From positions 1,302,001 to 1,366,000 of the forward strand of contig NZ_CP043026.1 in assembly GCF_008086545.1 (NCBI RefSeq): a stretch of 64,000 nucleotides of DNA. Reading direction: 5' to 3'. The notes below the pieces were generated by a model that ran no database searches, was not told the DNA's origin, and was given only the letters and a program-made list of their open reading frames with translations. Source of the DNA: Spiroplasma chinense. Lineage in GTDB: Bacteria > Bacillota_I > Bacilli_A > Mycoplasmatales > Mycoplasmataceae. This document shows positions 31,219 through 42,027 of this stretch, piece after piece (positions within the stretch are counted from its first letter, which is position 1; each line of letters begins with the position of its first letter). The position numbers and the translations under genes are program-made.

Positions 31219-32619
31219 CTAAGTAATATTTATTTTGAAATTACTACGTGAATCGAAAAAACGAGAGTTCTCTGTAGGGCGTACAATAAAAAGGCTTCCT
31301 TTCATAAAGTGATCACCCTGCATGTCAGCACTTCAAACATCGATATAAAAATCAATATCTATTTCTGCAATTTCTACAATTTTATGAACTCATTCAATAA
31401 CTTTCTTTTCAATTTCTTCATAAGTAAGTTTTTCTGGTAAATATCTTTGACTATCATTTGCATGAATGAATGACAAGTCAGAACTAAACGTTTTTTGACC
31501 GTACATAAATTTTGAACCCTTTATAGCATATATCTCTACTCGCTTGCCCAAGTAGTCATCTCCATAAATAGAATCATTATGACTTATTACAAAATCTATG
31601 TTTTCTATAGCATTTGGCTCACTTTCTTTTAAAAGTTCTACTAAGTATTTTCTAGCTTCATCCATTTTTTGACCTCTATAAATATATTCATGTCTAAGAA
31701 AAGGAAATAAAATCCAAGATAAATCAAATGCATATGAATCATAAGGTAGTTTTTCTCATTCAATTTCAATTATTTGCAGGCCTCTAAGTTTATAACTTTC
31801 ATTTGTGGTTACAATAGTAATTTGTTCTCTTGGGGCTAAGTATTTTCCAGATCATCCAAATTTAATTGAATAATCAACATTGTACTCAACTCCCCAATCT
31901 AAAAGTTCAATTTTCTTGATAATCTCCTTTTCTGCAACTTCTTTTTTTAAACCTGCTTTAATTTCACCAAAATCAATATCTGCTAAATTATATTTTTGTG
32001 TTTTGACTGCAAACATTCCAGTAAAAAAATTGTGATCGTTTTCAATACTATTAATTGTTATTGTTTTATCACCAGTTATTATTAATTCTCCCGTTTCTGA
32101 TTCAATTAAAGTTCCTTCTTCTTTAACTATTTCGTAGTTTACACCTAATTCAACCTCTCTTTGAAACCCTAAAGTTAGTTTATTTTTTATAGCTTTTTTT
32201 ACTGATTTTCAAGTTTTTCCTGCAAAAAAATCTGGGTCATCTTGAGAAAACCCTTCTAAATCTCTCATCTGAAACTTTGATACTTTTATCTCGCCTTTAC
32301 CTTTAATATTTTTTGTTTTTTTTGTAGATTGGATTTTAATAATTTCTTCTGCTTTTAAATAATCTTGGGCATTTCCTGTATCTTCATATGTAATTTCAAA
32401 CGCTTCTTGAACTAACTCTAAAGATAACCCTGTTAGGGCGACCAAGTTTTTATGTAAAGTAGTTTCAAGGTCGACTCTTTTTTGATTTGCAAAAAACTTA
32501 AACTTTGACACATTTGATAAATTGTAAGATGTTTGTGAACTTTCTTTGCAAGCCACTACAAAATTAGTTGTTGTACTTACAGATAAGGTCAAACCCATTA
32601 TTGTTAGGATTTTTTTCAT
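31219..32619 (-). CDS. Lipoprotein with repeated modules
   Basis: 466 aa. Signal peptide MKKILTIMGLTLSVSTTTN with lipobox VVAC, Cys24. Three related modules of roughly 100-140 residues follow, each starting around a YNLS/YNLAD/YDSYAFDLS string and ending in beta-rich G-x-K-I-T-I segments. First gene of the surface cluster. GGGGGG-type ribosome-binding site. No enzymatic motif; likely surface-exposed or adhesion-related by analogy only. Confidence 0.8.
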
Positions 32620-32936
32620 GATTTCCCCCCACCTTTAAAATCGTTATTTTAAACTGCATTAGACAGTTTTAAGATTTCTAAATAATATTTATACAAAAGT
32701 AAAAAATATTAGATTGGACTAATTTATTAATATATTTATAGTTTTATTTACAAAAAAATGATTTTATTATTATAGTTAATAAAGTTATTTGTAGTGTTTT
32801 TAATTATATTTATTAATACAATATAAATATTTCTTGCTCTACAAATCCTTTCTGTTCTTATACTTTAATTATATCTTGTCAAAAAAAAGTATTACTTTTT
32901 TTTGAAATTAACAACTTATGATATAAAAAACAAAAA
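32620..32936. other. Intergenic stretch upstream of lipoprotein cluster
   Basis: About 320 bases without an ORF. It contains a perfect AT hairpin (32881-32903: AAAAAAAAGT / ACTTTTTTTT) and a minus-strand TATAAT at 32774-32769, a possible lipoprotein promoter lacking a good -35. Nothing else recognised. Confidence 0.5.
32881..32903. repeat. A/T hairpin
   Basis: AAAAAAAAGT (32881-32890) pairs with ACTTTTTTTT (32894-32903), loop ATT. Confidence 0.6.
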
Positions 32937-32937
32937 T

Positions 32938-32962
32938 AAAAACGTCTCTTTGAGACGTTTTT
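32938..32962 (-). terminator. Terminator of pyrG
   Basis: AAAAACGTCTC / GAGACGTTTTT, loop TTT; overlaps the pyrG stop codon. Confidence 0.9.
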
Positions 32963-34556
32963 ATTTATTATCGTTAACCGCTTGAACAAATCCCATAAAT
33001 AATGGATTGGGTTTATTTGGTCTTGATGTAAATTCTGGGTGATATTGAGATGCTATAAAGAATTTATGACTTGGTATTTCAATTATTTCCACCAAATCTT
33101 CTTTATCATACATTCCTGAAAATACCATACCAGCTTTTTCAAATTGATCTTTAAATTCATTATTGAATTCATATCTATGTCTATGTCTTTCAATAGCTGT
33201 TGAAGAATTGTATAGTTTTGAAGCTAAAGTGTTTTCAACTAAACTTGTTTCATATCTTCCAAGTCTTAAAGTTCCACCAATTTTTTCTCTATCTTTTCCT
33301 TCAATAATATCAATTATTGGGTAGTTTGTTTTTGGATTTAACTCTGTTGTATGAGCATTTTCTAAACCTAAAACATTTCTTGCAAATTCAATACATGCAA
33401 TTTGCATTCCTAAACAAATTCCAAGATATGGAACATTATTAATTCTTGCATAATTTGCAGCAAGAATTTTTCCTTCAATTCCAGATTCTCCAAAACCACC
33501 AGGAACTAAAATTCCTTTAGTACCTTCTAACTCTTTTTCTAAATTATCTTTTGTTAATGTTCTTGCATTAACTCATACAATTTTTACTTTCTTTTTGATT
33601 TCATAACCTGCTATTTTTAATGATTCCATAACAGATAAATATGCATCACTTAATTCTACATATTTTCCAACCAAGTGAATTTTTATTTCTTCTTTTGATT
33701 CATCAATGTTTGATACAAATTTTTCTCATCCAGAAAGATCTAATTCTTTTAGATTTAAGTTTAAGTGATTTGCAACAATTTTGTGTAAATTAGTTTCTTT
33801 AATTATTAAAGGAACTTTGTAGATTGAATCTGAATCAGGACAAACTATTACATTTTCTTTTGCTATATTACAAAATAGTGAAATTTTTCCTTTTAGTCTA
33901 TCTTCAATTTCTCCTTCAGTACGTGCAACAATAACATCTGGTTGAATACCTAAACTCAACATTTCTTTAACAGAGTGTTGAATTGGTTTTGTTTTATATT
34001 CAGCAGAAACTCTTAAATAAGGTAATAATGCAACATGAATAAACATAACATTATCATAACCTTTTTCCATTCTTACCTGTCTAATTGCTTCTACAAATGG
34101 TTGTGATTCAATATCACCAACAGTTCCACCAATTTCTGAAATAATTACATCAGCTCCACTAACTTCTTCTGCTTTATATATTTTTTCTTTAATTAAATTT
34201 GTAATATGAGGAATAACTTGAACAGTTTTTCCTTGGTATTGCCCCATTCTTTCTTTATCTAAAGCTTCAGAATAGATTTTACCAGCACTTGTTGATGAGT
34301 TTCTAAGTAATTTTTCATCAATAAATCTTTCATAGTGTCCTAAATCTAAATCTGTTTCACCACCATCATCAGTTACAAACACTTCACCGTGTTCTATTGG
34401 GTTCATAGTTCCAGGATCAATATTTAGGTATGGGTCAAATTTTTGCATGAAAACTTTAACTCCAGATTGTTTTAAAAGTACTCCTAGAGAACTCCCTGTG
34501 ATTCCTTTACCTAAACCAGAAACGACTCCCCCTGTAATAAAAATAAATTTTGCCAT
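32961..34556 (-). CDS. pyrG: CTP synthase
   Basis: 531 aa. UTP + Gln + ATP to CTP. Synthetase domain starts [23 protein letters not shown] (P-loop-like), with the glutaminase nucleophile Cys in GICLGMQ and C-terminal His-Pro-Glu (YHPEF). UGA-coded Trp residues in the linker around 278. GAAGGGA lies 12 bases before the ATG. Full length for the family. Confidence 0.96.
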
Positions 34557-34583
34557 TATTGTAATTTCCCTTCTTTATTAAAA

Positions 34584-34612
34584 AAATAAAAAGTAGTCGT
34601 TAAAAACTACTT
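34584..34612 (-). terminator. Terminator of rpoE
   Basis: AAGTAGT (34591-34597) / ACTACTT (34606-34612), T-rich tail on the minus strand. Confidence 0.75.
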
Positions 34613-34624
34613 GATTATAAGTTA

Positions 34625-35080
34625 TTAGTCGTCAAAACTGTCATCAAGATCTAATGAAATTTCATCTGAATCTAGATCATCATCTTCGTCTTCGTCATCG
34701 TCATCCAAGTCATCTGCGTCAAGAATGTCTTTAACTTTTCCTATTTTGCTAGTAGTGTCTGAATCTCCATAAAGATCTGCACTCACATAATCTATATCTT
34801 CAAACTCTTCTGTTGTTTCAAATTTGTCAACATAGTCATATTGTTTCTTTACATCGTCAAATTTTAGATAGTCTCTTAATCCTCATTTACCATCAGCTGT
34901 TAGCGCAAATCTATTATCCAATACTAAGTCACTATACAATTCTGCTATTATGAAGTTTTTGTCTTCATTTGAACCTGCGATTTCTTTAGAAATTGCGTTT
35001 CAAATATCTTCGAAACTAGCATCGCCTTTGCTATTATGTAAAAAGTCAAAAGCCATTTCTATTGTAGGTTTATTTTCCAT
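34625..35080 (-). CDS. rpoE: RNA polymerase delta subunit
   Basis: 151 aa. N-terminal folded domain (MENKPTIEMAFDFLHNSKGDASFEDIWNAI pattern, given here as the family's usual start) and an extremely acidic disordered tail (DDLDDDDEDEDDDLDSDE). The tail displaces nucleic acid from polymerase. GGAGG precedes the ATG. Neighbouring pyrG is the usual Firmicutes context. Confidence 0.92.
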
Positions 35081-35099
35081 GATAGTTCCTCCATAAATA

Positions 35100-36293
35100 C
35101 TATTTTACATTATTGTTTATAAAAACATACAAGTTTTTTTCATTATTTTCGGGTGAAATTCTGATTATTTCAGAGATTTCAGTTATTTCCCTTAATTTAT
35201 CACCTTGTTGTAATAGTATTTTTTCATCCTTTCCACCGTTATTCTTTTTGTAAATTTTAAATCTTTCATCATTTATAGTACTAAAGAAATATTTGTGAGT
35301 TTCTTTAGCATAATTTTTTTTAAGATCTTCAAATTCTTGTTCAGAATTTAAGTGTTTTACTTTTAAAAATTTTCTATTTATTATCATTTCTGATAATGTT
35401 TTTAATATTTCATCATCTTCATACATACAAGTTTTTATGAATTCGATCATTGTGTAATCATCAAGCTTATTGTAGTTTTCTAAACTGCAAACTTTTTCTT
35501 CAAAGATTTCCTTTAAAGTTTCTGCCATAAAAATATTTTTAAAGACATAACCTTCATTGTATAGGTCTTTAGCCCTTCTAAATCAACTTGTAAATGTTCT
35601 GTCAAAACCAACAGATACCTTATGATTATATATTTGTTTAAACATATAATATCGTCCTAATAAATAATGTTCTAAAGCGTTTAAGGTTTTTGCTTTAAAA
35701 ACCATTTTATCATCAACACTATCTGCATTTCTAATTATTCAATCTATATCTAAGTTTGAATAATTAACTCCTGTATTTAGTGAATCTCTCACTAAATAAT
35801 CAAGTCTATCTGCATCTAGTTGAGATGAAACCAATTGGTTAACAAGTTTATTAGGGTGTTTTGACTCAATGATTGATGCCACTTCTTGTGGATCAATTGA
35901 GTGTTTTTTTAATACTTGATTAATCTCTGTATTTCCAACAATTATATCAACAGTATATTTTTCATGTGCTTGGCTTGATACTGACTCAAAAGTGTGAGAA
36001 AAAGGTCCATGTCCTACATCGTGAAGTAGACCTGCAATTCTTACAAGTAATTGGTCTTTTTCAGATATATTTTTTGAAATTTTTTCATTTGCTAAGAATT
36101 TTGAAACAACATGATACACACCAACACAATGCGAAAACCTTGTGTGGTTAGCTCCAGGAAACACAAATTGTCCTCCCCCAAGTTGAATTATTCTTCTTAA
36201 TCTTTGAAATTCTTTTGTATCAATTAGTTCTATAGCCACTTTATCTTTTAGATGAATGTCTCCGTGTACATTATCTCTTATATATTTATCCAT
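35100..36293 (-). CDS. HD-domain phosphohydrolase
   Basis: 397 aa. Metal-binding set: His in NHTRFSHC (50-56), LLHDVGHG (HD at 91-92), and Asp in LDADRLDYL (about 159-167). Belongs to the dGTPase-like/YwfO group that hydrolyses nucleotides. AAGGAGACTTCT before the ATG lies inside the gltX end. UGA codons encode Trp near 185 and 233. Starts 10 bases after gltX and precedes rpoE. Exact substrate unknown. Confidence 0.87.
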
Positions 36294-36303
36294 AGAAGTC
36301 TCC

Positions 36304-37740
36304 TTAGATTAAAGAGTTGATATTTCTAAGCACTTTTTCTTTACCAATAAGAGCTATAGTTTTTGCAAGCTCTGGTCCATGTTCTGAAAATGTTGAAAAA
36401 ATTCTTATAGGCATAAATAAGTCTTTTCCTTTTTTAGAAAACTCTACACCTAATTCTTTGATTACATCTTTTATAGGTTGTTCTTCAAAATTTGAAAGAC
36501 TTTCAAATTTTGATTTTAATCCACCAATTAATTCTTGGTAATCGTTTAATTCTGATAAAACTTTTTTTGTAGCTTCACTTATTTCTATTTCATTAAAGAA
36601 AATATCTAAGTGATCATTAATTTGTTGAGCAAATTCAAGTTCTTTTTTAAATAATAAAAGTACTTGGTCTAATCACTCTTGGTCTTTGTTGTCAATTGAA
36701 AATCTTTCTTTATCAATAAATGGTTTAACAAATTCAAGATATTGTTCTTCAGTTAATTTTTTCATATATTGACTGTTTATTCACTTCATTTTAACCATAT
36801 CAAAAGTACTTGGTGATTTTGAAAATCTTGTTTCATCAAAGATTTTTACAAATTCTTCTTTTGTAAAGATCTCTTTTTCTTCTTTTGGACTTCAACCCAA
36901 TAAGGCAATGTAGTTAAAAATAGCTTCTGGTAAATAACCTTGTTCTCTATATTGAGAAATAAAGAATACAGCATTTCCACTTCTTTTTGAAAGTTTCTTT
37001 TTAGTTTCATCAACAATTAATGTCATGTGACCAAATGTCGGTTCTTCTCAACCAAACGCTTCAAAAATCATACATTGTCTAGGAGTGTTTGAAATATGTT
37101 CTTCACCTCTAACAACATGAGTAATTTTCATATCATAATCGTCAATAACAACAGCAAAATTGTAAGTTGCAATTCCATTAGATTTAAGAATTACAAAATC
37201 TCCAATTTCTTTTGAGTTGAAAGTAACTTCACCTCTAACAATGTCATTAACTGTGTAATCTTTATTATCTGGTACTTTGAATCTAATATTGAAAGGTTTT
37301 CCTTCCATTTCTGCAATGTCAGTCCTATTTAAACATTTTCTTGAATATTGAGTTGCAACAATACCTCTTGCAATTTGTGCTTCTCTATCTTTTTCAAGTT
37401 CTTCTGGTGTACAAAAACATTTGTAAGCCAATCCTCTTTCAAGTAAGTCGTTTGCAAATTCTTTATATCTATCAAATTTCTTTGATTGCATATATTCACC
37501 ATAACCATCTTTTGGTTTTAAAAAAGATTCATCAGGAATAATTCCTAATCATTCCATATTACTGAATTGAGATTCAATTGCACCTTCAACGTTTCTTTCA
37601 ATATCTGTGTCTTCTATTCTTACAATAAAATCACCATCATAATGTTTTGCAAATAGATAGTTCATTAATGCAGTTCTTGTATTTCCTATATGCAAGTAAC
37701 CAGTTGGTGAAGGTGCATATCTTAATCTAATATTTTTCAT
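36304..37740 (-). CDS. gltX: Glutamyl-tRNA synthetase
   Basis: 478 aa class I synthetase. HIGN at 17-20 within [12 protein letters not shown], and KLSKR at about 249-253 are the two catalytic signatures. Trp via UGA at several positions. GGAGAATAATT before the ATG. Follows ispF by 2 bases. In the absence of a GlnRS, mollicute GluRS usually also charges tRNA-Gln; that is family knowledge, not shown here. Confidence 0.96.
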
Positions 37741-37742
37741 AA

Positions 37743-38207
37743 TTATTCTCCTTTTGAAATTAATACATTACTAAAAACATCTAAAATATTTTCATTAGTA
37801 TATTCTGATGTTGTAGCTTTGATTGAAACTTGTTCAAGTTTTAGGTTAAATAAGTTACAAACACTTTCTTTTATAGTTGATTTATACTCTTTTAGATTTG
37901 GTTTATCCAAAACTATTAGGGTATCAATATTTTCTATTTTGTACTCTTTTTCTTTTAGATTTTTCAAAACGTCTTCTACAATTTCTGTTGAACTAAAGCC
38001 TTTAGGTTTTGTATTTTTATTAAAATACGTCCCTAAATCATCCATACCCATAGCTCCATATAAAGATTCACAAATAGCGTGCAACAATACATCACCATCA
38101 CTATAAGCTTTTGCTTTAAAAACACTAGGAACATTAACAGCCCCTAATGTTAAACCTTTACCCAGAGTCAAAATGTGTCTGTCTTTTGAAAAACCTATCC
38201 TAAACAT
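37743..38207 (-). CDS. ispF: 2-C-methyl-D-erythritol 2,4-cyclodiphosphate synthase
   Basis: 154 aa, methylerythritol-phosphate pathway. Zinc ligands: Asp9 and His11 (SKDRH) and His43 (GDVLLHAI). The usual D-I-G-x-H-F-P-D block is altered to [11 protein letters not shown]-terminal KATTSE conserved. GAGGTG before the ATG. First gene of the ispF-gltX-HD-rpoE run. ispE occurs elsewhere in the window. Confidence 0.88.
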   Translation of the reverse strand: MFRIGFSKDRHILTLGKGLTLGAVNVPSVFKAKAYSDGDVLLHAICESLYGAMGMDDLGTYFNKNTKPKGFSSTEIVEDVLKNLKEKEYKIENIDTLIVLDKPNLKEYKSTIKESVCNLFNLKLEQVSIKATTSEYTNENILDVFSNVLISKGE

Positions 38208-38254
38208 GATTCACCTCTAACAAAAAGATTATAACCCATTTAAATAGATAAAAG

Positions 38255-38293
38255 AAAAATTATTGACCAACACAGGTGTGTTAATCAATAATT
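38255..38293 (-). terminator. Terminator of the par/ychF operon
   Basis: Long imperfect hairpin (AATTATTGA ... TCAATAATT, inner CAACACA / TGTGTT) with T-rich tail on the minus strand. Confidence 0.7.
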
Positions 38294-38295
38294 TA

Positions 38296-39393
38296 TTAGT
38301 TATTAAATTTGAAGAAGCAAACGTCACCATCTTGAACAATGTATGCTTTTCCTTCTAATCTCATTTTTCCAGATGCTTTAAGTGCTTGTTCTGATCCTGC
38401 TTCAAAGATATCTTCACATTTGTAAACATCAGCTTTGATGAAACCTTTTTCAAAATCAGTATGAATTATTCCAGCACATTGAGGAGCTGTAAATCCTTCT
38501 TTAAATTGTCAACCTCTAGCTTCTTGTGGTCCTGCTGTGAAATAAGTTTTTAATCCTAAAGTTTTGTATGCTGCTCTAATTAAGACTTCAAGTCCTGGTT
38601 CTTCAATACCAGCATCACTTAAAAATACTTCTTTTTCTTCAGCATCAAGTTCACTTAATTCTTCTTCAATACGTGCACAAATTTTTACAACTTCACATCC
38701 GTTTTCTGCAGCGTGATTTTTTAATTTAGTTACATATTCATTGTCTGATGCTATTTCACTTTCAGACACGTTTGCTACATAAATAAATTTTTTAGTTGTA
38801 AGTAATTGGAAAGACTTAATTAATAATTTTTCATCTTCATCAAACTCAAGTTTGTTTAAAAGTTTTCCATCACTTAATTGTTCTTGACATTTTTTAAGTA
38901 GATTATATTCTGCAATAATTGTTTTATCTTTTGATGATTTAAACTTAGGTTCAACTTTTTGAAGTCTTTTTAAAATTGAAGCTTCGTCTGCCAAAATTAA
39001 TTCTAATTCAATTGTTTCAACATCTCGAATTGGATCTACACTTCCATCAACGTGTGTGATGTCTTTATCATCAAAACAACGAACTACTTCACAAATTGCA
39101 TCAGTCTCTCTGATGTTTGCAAGGAAAGCGTTTCCTAATCCTTCACCTTTACTTGCTCCAGCAATTAAACCTGCAATATCAACAAATTCTATTGTTGTAT
39201 AAATTGTTTTTTTACTTCCAAAAATTTGTGCAAGTTTATCTAATCTTTTGTCAGGTACTTCAACAACTCCAACGTTTGGTTCTATTGTTGCAAATGGGTA
39301 ATTTGCAGCTTCAACTTTTGAATTTGTTATTGCATTAAACAATGTTGATTTACCAACGTTTGGTAAACCAACTATTCCAACTTGTAATCCCAT
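38296..39393 (-). CDS. ychF: Ribosome-binding ATPase YchF
   Basis: 365 aa, an Obg-family P-loop protein that prefers [11 protein letters not shown] at 9-16, [19 protein letters not shown], and the C-terminal TGS-like segment ending [12 protein letters not shown]. The ATG at 39393 is preferred over a GTG four codons upstream, which gives the standard length. UGA encodes Trp near 304. Last gene of the operon. Confidence 0.94.
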
Positions 39394-39394
39394 A

Positions 39395-39580
39395 TTATTT
39401 TTCACTCTCTATAGCTTTGATAGCTTTGATTAAATTTTCTTTTTTAAATTCCAAAATAGTTTTTGAATCTATTGTTGATTGCAATTTATAAATTACCCCA
39501 ACCCTTATTACTTTTCATTTTTCGGTTTTACTTGGATGAGGTTTTTTTAAAATGACTATATCATTTAAATTAATCTTCAT
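39395..39580 (-). CDS. DUF951-family small protein
   Basis: 61 aa, MKINLNDIVILKKPHPSK. Matches the DUF951 pattern (DIV-x-x-K-K-P-H-P ... W-x-V-x-R-x-G), but the Cys residues normally present after HP and in the C-G-C region are replaced. UGA encodes Trp22. Start overlaps the parB stop by 11 bases and it precedes ychF by 1 base, the same context as in Firmicutes. Confidence 0.78.
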
Positions 39581-40442
39581 CAGTCAATCCTAAGATTTCT
39601 AAAATTCTATTTAAGTCAGAATCATCAGCATATCTAATTGTAAGTTTACCGTTATCTATAGAAACTTTAGTTCCTAACACTCTCATGATTTTGTTTTCTA
39701 CATAAATTGTGTTTGGTCTTTTGTTTGGTTTAGATGGTTTTTCATTTAAAGCATCTTTATTTTTTATTAATGCTTCAACTTCTCTCGCTGTTAAATCTTC
39801 ACTTAATATTCTTTCAAAAATTTGATTCAATAGAATCGGATTATTTAAAATTGTTAGTAAAGGTTTTGTTTGACCCATAGTAACTTTTTTTTCTAACATT
39901 GCTTGTTGAATATTTTCTGGTAAATTTAAAAGTCTCATTATATTTGCAACATGAGATCTTGATTTACCAACTCTAGAAGCAATTTCTTCTTGTTTCAGTT
40001 TTAAACTTGAAGCTAATTGTTTATAGGCAACAGCTTCTTCAATATCTGATAAGTCAACACGTTGGATGTTTTCAATGATTGCAAACTCTTCCATTTGCTG
40101 TTTAGATAAATTTAAAACAATAACTGGAACTTCTTTAAGTCCTGCAATTTTAGAAGCTCGTGTTCTTCTTTCACCTGCTACTATTTCGTTTTTCTCATTT
40201 ATAATGATTGGTTGAATTAGTCCGTGAATTTTAATTGATTCTGCAAGTTCTTGTAATTCTTCTTGTTCAAATATTTTTCTTGGTTGATAAGGATTTGGTT
40301 TTAATAGATTTACATCTATTGTCTTAGATAATTCAGTTGCGACTTTTTTGTCGTTTTCAATAATTCCAACAACGTCACTTACTGATTCTCCAAAGATGTC
40401 ATCTAGTCCTTTAAAATTATATTTCTTTTTAGCTGCGGCCAT
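39570..40442 (-). CDS. parB: Chromosome-partitioning protein ParB
   Basis: 290 aa. CTP-binding GERRTRA at 90-96 (usual GERRFRA), QPRK box at 53-56, and a helix-turn-helix near 148-170 (EEIASRVGKSRSHVANI). Overlaps parA by 14 bases. No parS-like palindrome TGTTTCACGTGAAACA was found in the window. Confidence 0.94.
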   Translation of the reverse strand: MAAAKKKYNFKGLDDIFGESVSDVVGIIENDKKVATELSKTIDVNLLKPNPYQPRKIFEQEELQELAESIKIHGLIQPIIINEKNEIVAGERRTRASKIAGLKEVPVIVLNLSKQQMEEFAIIENIQRVDLSDIEEAVAYKQLASSLKLKQEEIASRVGKSRSHVANIMRLLNLPENIQQAMLEKKVTMGQTKPLLTILNNPILLNQIFERILSEDLTAREVEALIKNKDALNEKPSKPNKRPNTIYVENKIMRVLGTKVSIDNGKLTIRYADDSDLNRILEILGLTDED

Positions 40443-41202
40443 TTTCTTTCAACACCTCTTTTACAAATTCAACGTATGCAATTGAACCGGGTCCATTTCT
40501 GTCATATTCAAAAATTGATTTACCCTCAATTGATGATTCAGAAACTTTAATGTTTCTAGGAATAACAGATTTGTAAACTTTTGGTCCAAAAGTTTTCATA
40601 ATTTCTTCTAACACATCATGTGCAAGTCTGGTTCTTGAGTCAAACATTGTTACAAGAACACCCTCGATAGTTAAATTGCTGTTTAAAGTTTCTTTTACTT
40701 TTTTTATTGTTCTAAGAAGTTGTGCAACCCCGTGCATTGCATAGTGCTCTGCTTGAATTGGAATTAAAACAGTGTCAGATATCGCTAAACCATTTCTGTT
40801 TATTAATCCTAAACTTGGTGGACAATCAATAACTACAAAGTCATAGCTATCTTTTATTTTGTCAATTTGTTCTTTAAGAACGTTTTGATTATTATTTTTT
40901 TGTTCTAATAAAATTAAGTCTACCGCTGCCACATCAATAGAACTTGGTGCAAGATCTACATTTGGTTTAATATCTTTTACTATTACTTCAGATAATTCTT
41001 TTTCTCCAACAAAAACATGATACATACTTAGAGTTGAATTATCTATTTCGTAACCCACTCCTGTTGTTGCATTAAATTGTGGGTCCATATCTATTAATAA
41101 AACTTTTTGATTTGCCATTGCAAGCCCACATGCTAGATTGATTGAAGTTGTTGTCTTACCAACTCCCCCTTTTTGGTTTGATACTGAAATTACTTTTGCC
41201 AT
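40429..41202 (-). CDS. parA: Chromosome-partitioning ATPase ParA/Soj
   Basis: 257 aa. Deviant Walker A KGGVGKTT at 11-18, QPxFNATTG region, and DCPPSLGL Walker B. Works with ParB in origin segregation. Starts 15 bases after rsmG. Confidence 0.95.
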   Translation of the reverse strand: MAKVISVSNQKGGVGKTTTSINLACGLAMANQKVLLIDMDPQFNATTGVGYEIDNSTLSMYHVFVGEKELSEVIVKDIKPNVDLAPSSIDVAAVDLILLEQKNNNQNVLKEQIDKIKDSYDFVVIDCPPSLGLINRNGLAISDTVLIPIQAEHYAMHGVAQLLRTIKKVKETLNSNLTIEGVLVTMFDSRTRLAHDVLEEIMKTFGPKVYKSVIPRNIKVSESSIEGKSIFEYDRNGPGSIAYVEFVKEVLKENGRS

Positions 41203-41217
41203 ATACTTTTCTCCGTC

Positions 41218-41916
41218 CTATTTTCCCAGTGGTTTCTTTTTGATTTGTGAATACATTCTTGGATAAGAATTTGGTGTATTTTTTTCTTTTAAATAAAATA
41301 AATTTATTCTTTCGCCTATATTGTCAATTGATATTTTTTGTTCTTTTAATAATTTTAATCCAATTACTGATTCTTTATTATTTAAATCTAAAATTTCATT
41401 TGTTACATTCTTTGATTTTAAGCAAATAAATTGCCCACCAACCTTAAGTCCTTGAACTCCCACTTCAAGTAATATATTTAATGGTGCCATTGCCCTAGAA
41501 ATGATGATGTCAAACTTTTCTTTCATTTCTAAACTAAAATCTTCTGCTCTCTCATTTTTTGTGAATACATTTTTTAAATTTAACTTATTTATAACAAGAT
41601 TTAAAAAACTAATTTTTTTATTATTAGATTCTACAAGATAAACTTTAGTTTCTGGAAACAAAATTTTAATGACCAAACCTGGAAATCCAGCTCCAGTTCC
41701 TATGTCCATAATACTTTGGTTTTCAATTTCTATACTCTCACTAAAGATAACTGAGTCGTAGAAATGTTTATCTATAATTTCTTGTGATTCAACGATTGCT
41801 GTTAAGTTATATTTTTTGTTCTCTTGTTGAAGTAACTCCATATAGGTTTCAAGATTCTGTCTTTTTTCTTGGTTAAAATCCTTAATTAAACTCTCTAAAT
41901 TACTTCAATTTAACAT
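41218..41916 (-). CDS. rsmG: 16S rRNA G527 N7-methyltransferase
   Basis: 232 aa. SAM-binding DIGTGAGFPG at about 71-80 and SRAMAPL near 140. ATG at 41916 follows GGAGGATACT; UGA encodes Trp4. First gene of rsmG-parA-parB-DUF951-ychF. A small hairpin with seven T lies just before its ribosome-binding site. Confidence 0.93.
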
Positions 41917-41925
41917 AGTATCCTC

Positions 41926-41949
41926 CAAACAAAAAAAGCGAGTTCGCCT
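41926..41949 (-). promoter_or_regulatory. Possible attenuator before rsmG
   Basis: Minus strand GGCGAACTCGC (4-bp GC stem GCGA/TCGC) followed by seven T, then the rsmG ribosome-binding site. Short stem; could also be incidental. Confidence 0.35.
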
Positions 41950-41964
41950 TATTTATTTTACCAA

Positions 41965-41978
41965 TTTTACTAGTAAAA
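41965..41978. repeat. 14-bp palindrome upstream of rsmG
   Basis: TTTTACTAGTAAAA, perfect palindrome, followed by a partial copy; 50 bases upstream of rsmG. Possible operator. Confidence 0.45.
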
Positions 41979-42001
41979 GTTTAGTAAAATTTATTTTAAA
42001 T

Positions 42002-42027
42002 AAAAAATAACTTGCAAAGCAAGTTAT
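42002..42027 (-). terminator. Terminator of the nine-gene operon
   Basis: ATAACTTGC / GCAAGTTAT (42007-42015, 42019-42027) with T run on the minus strand; overlaps the last stop codon. Confidence 0.85.
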
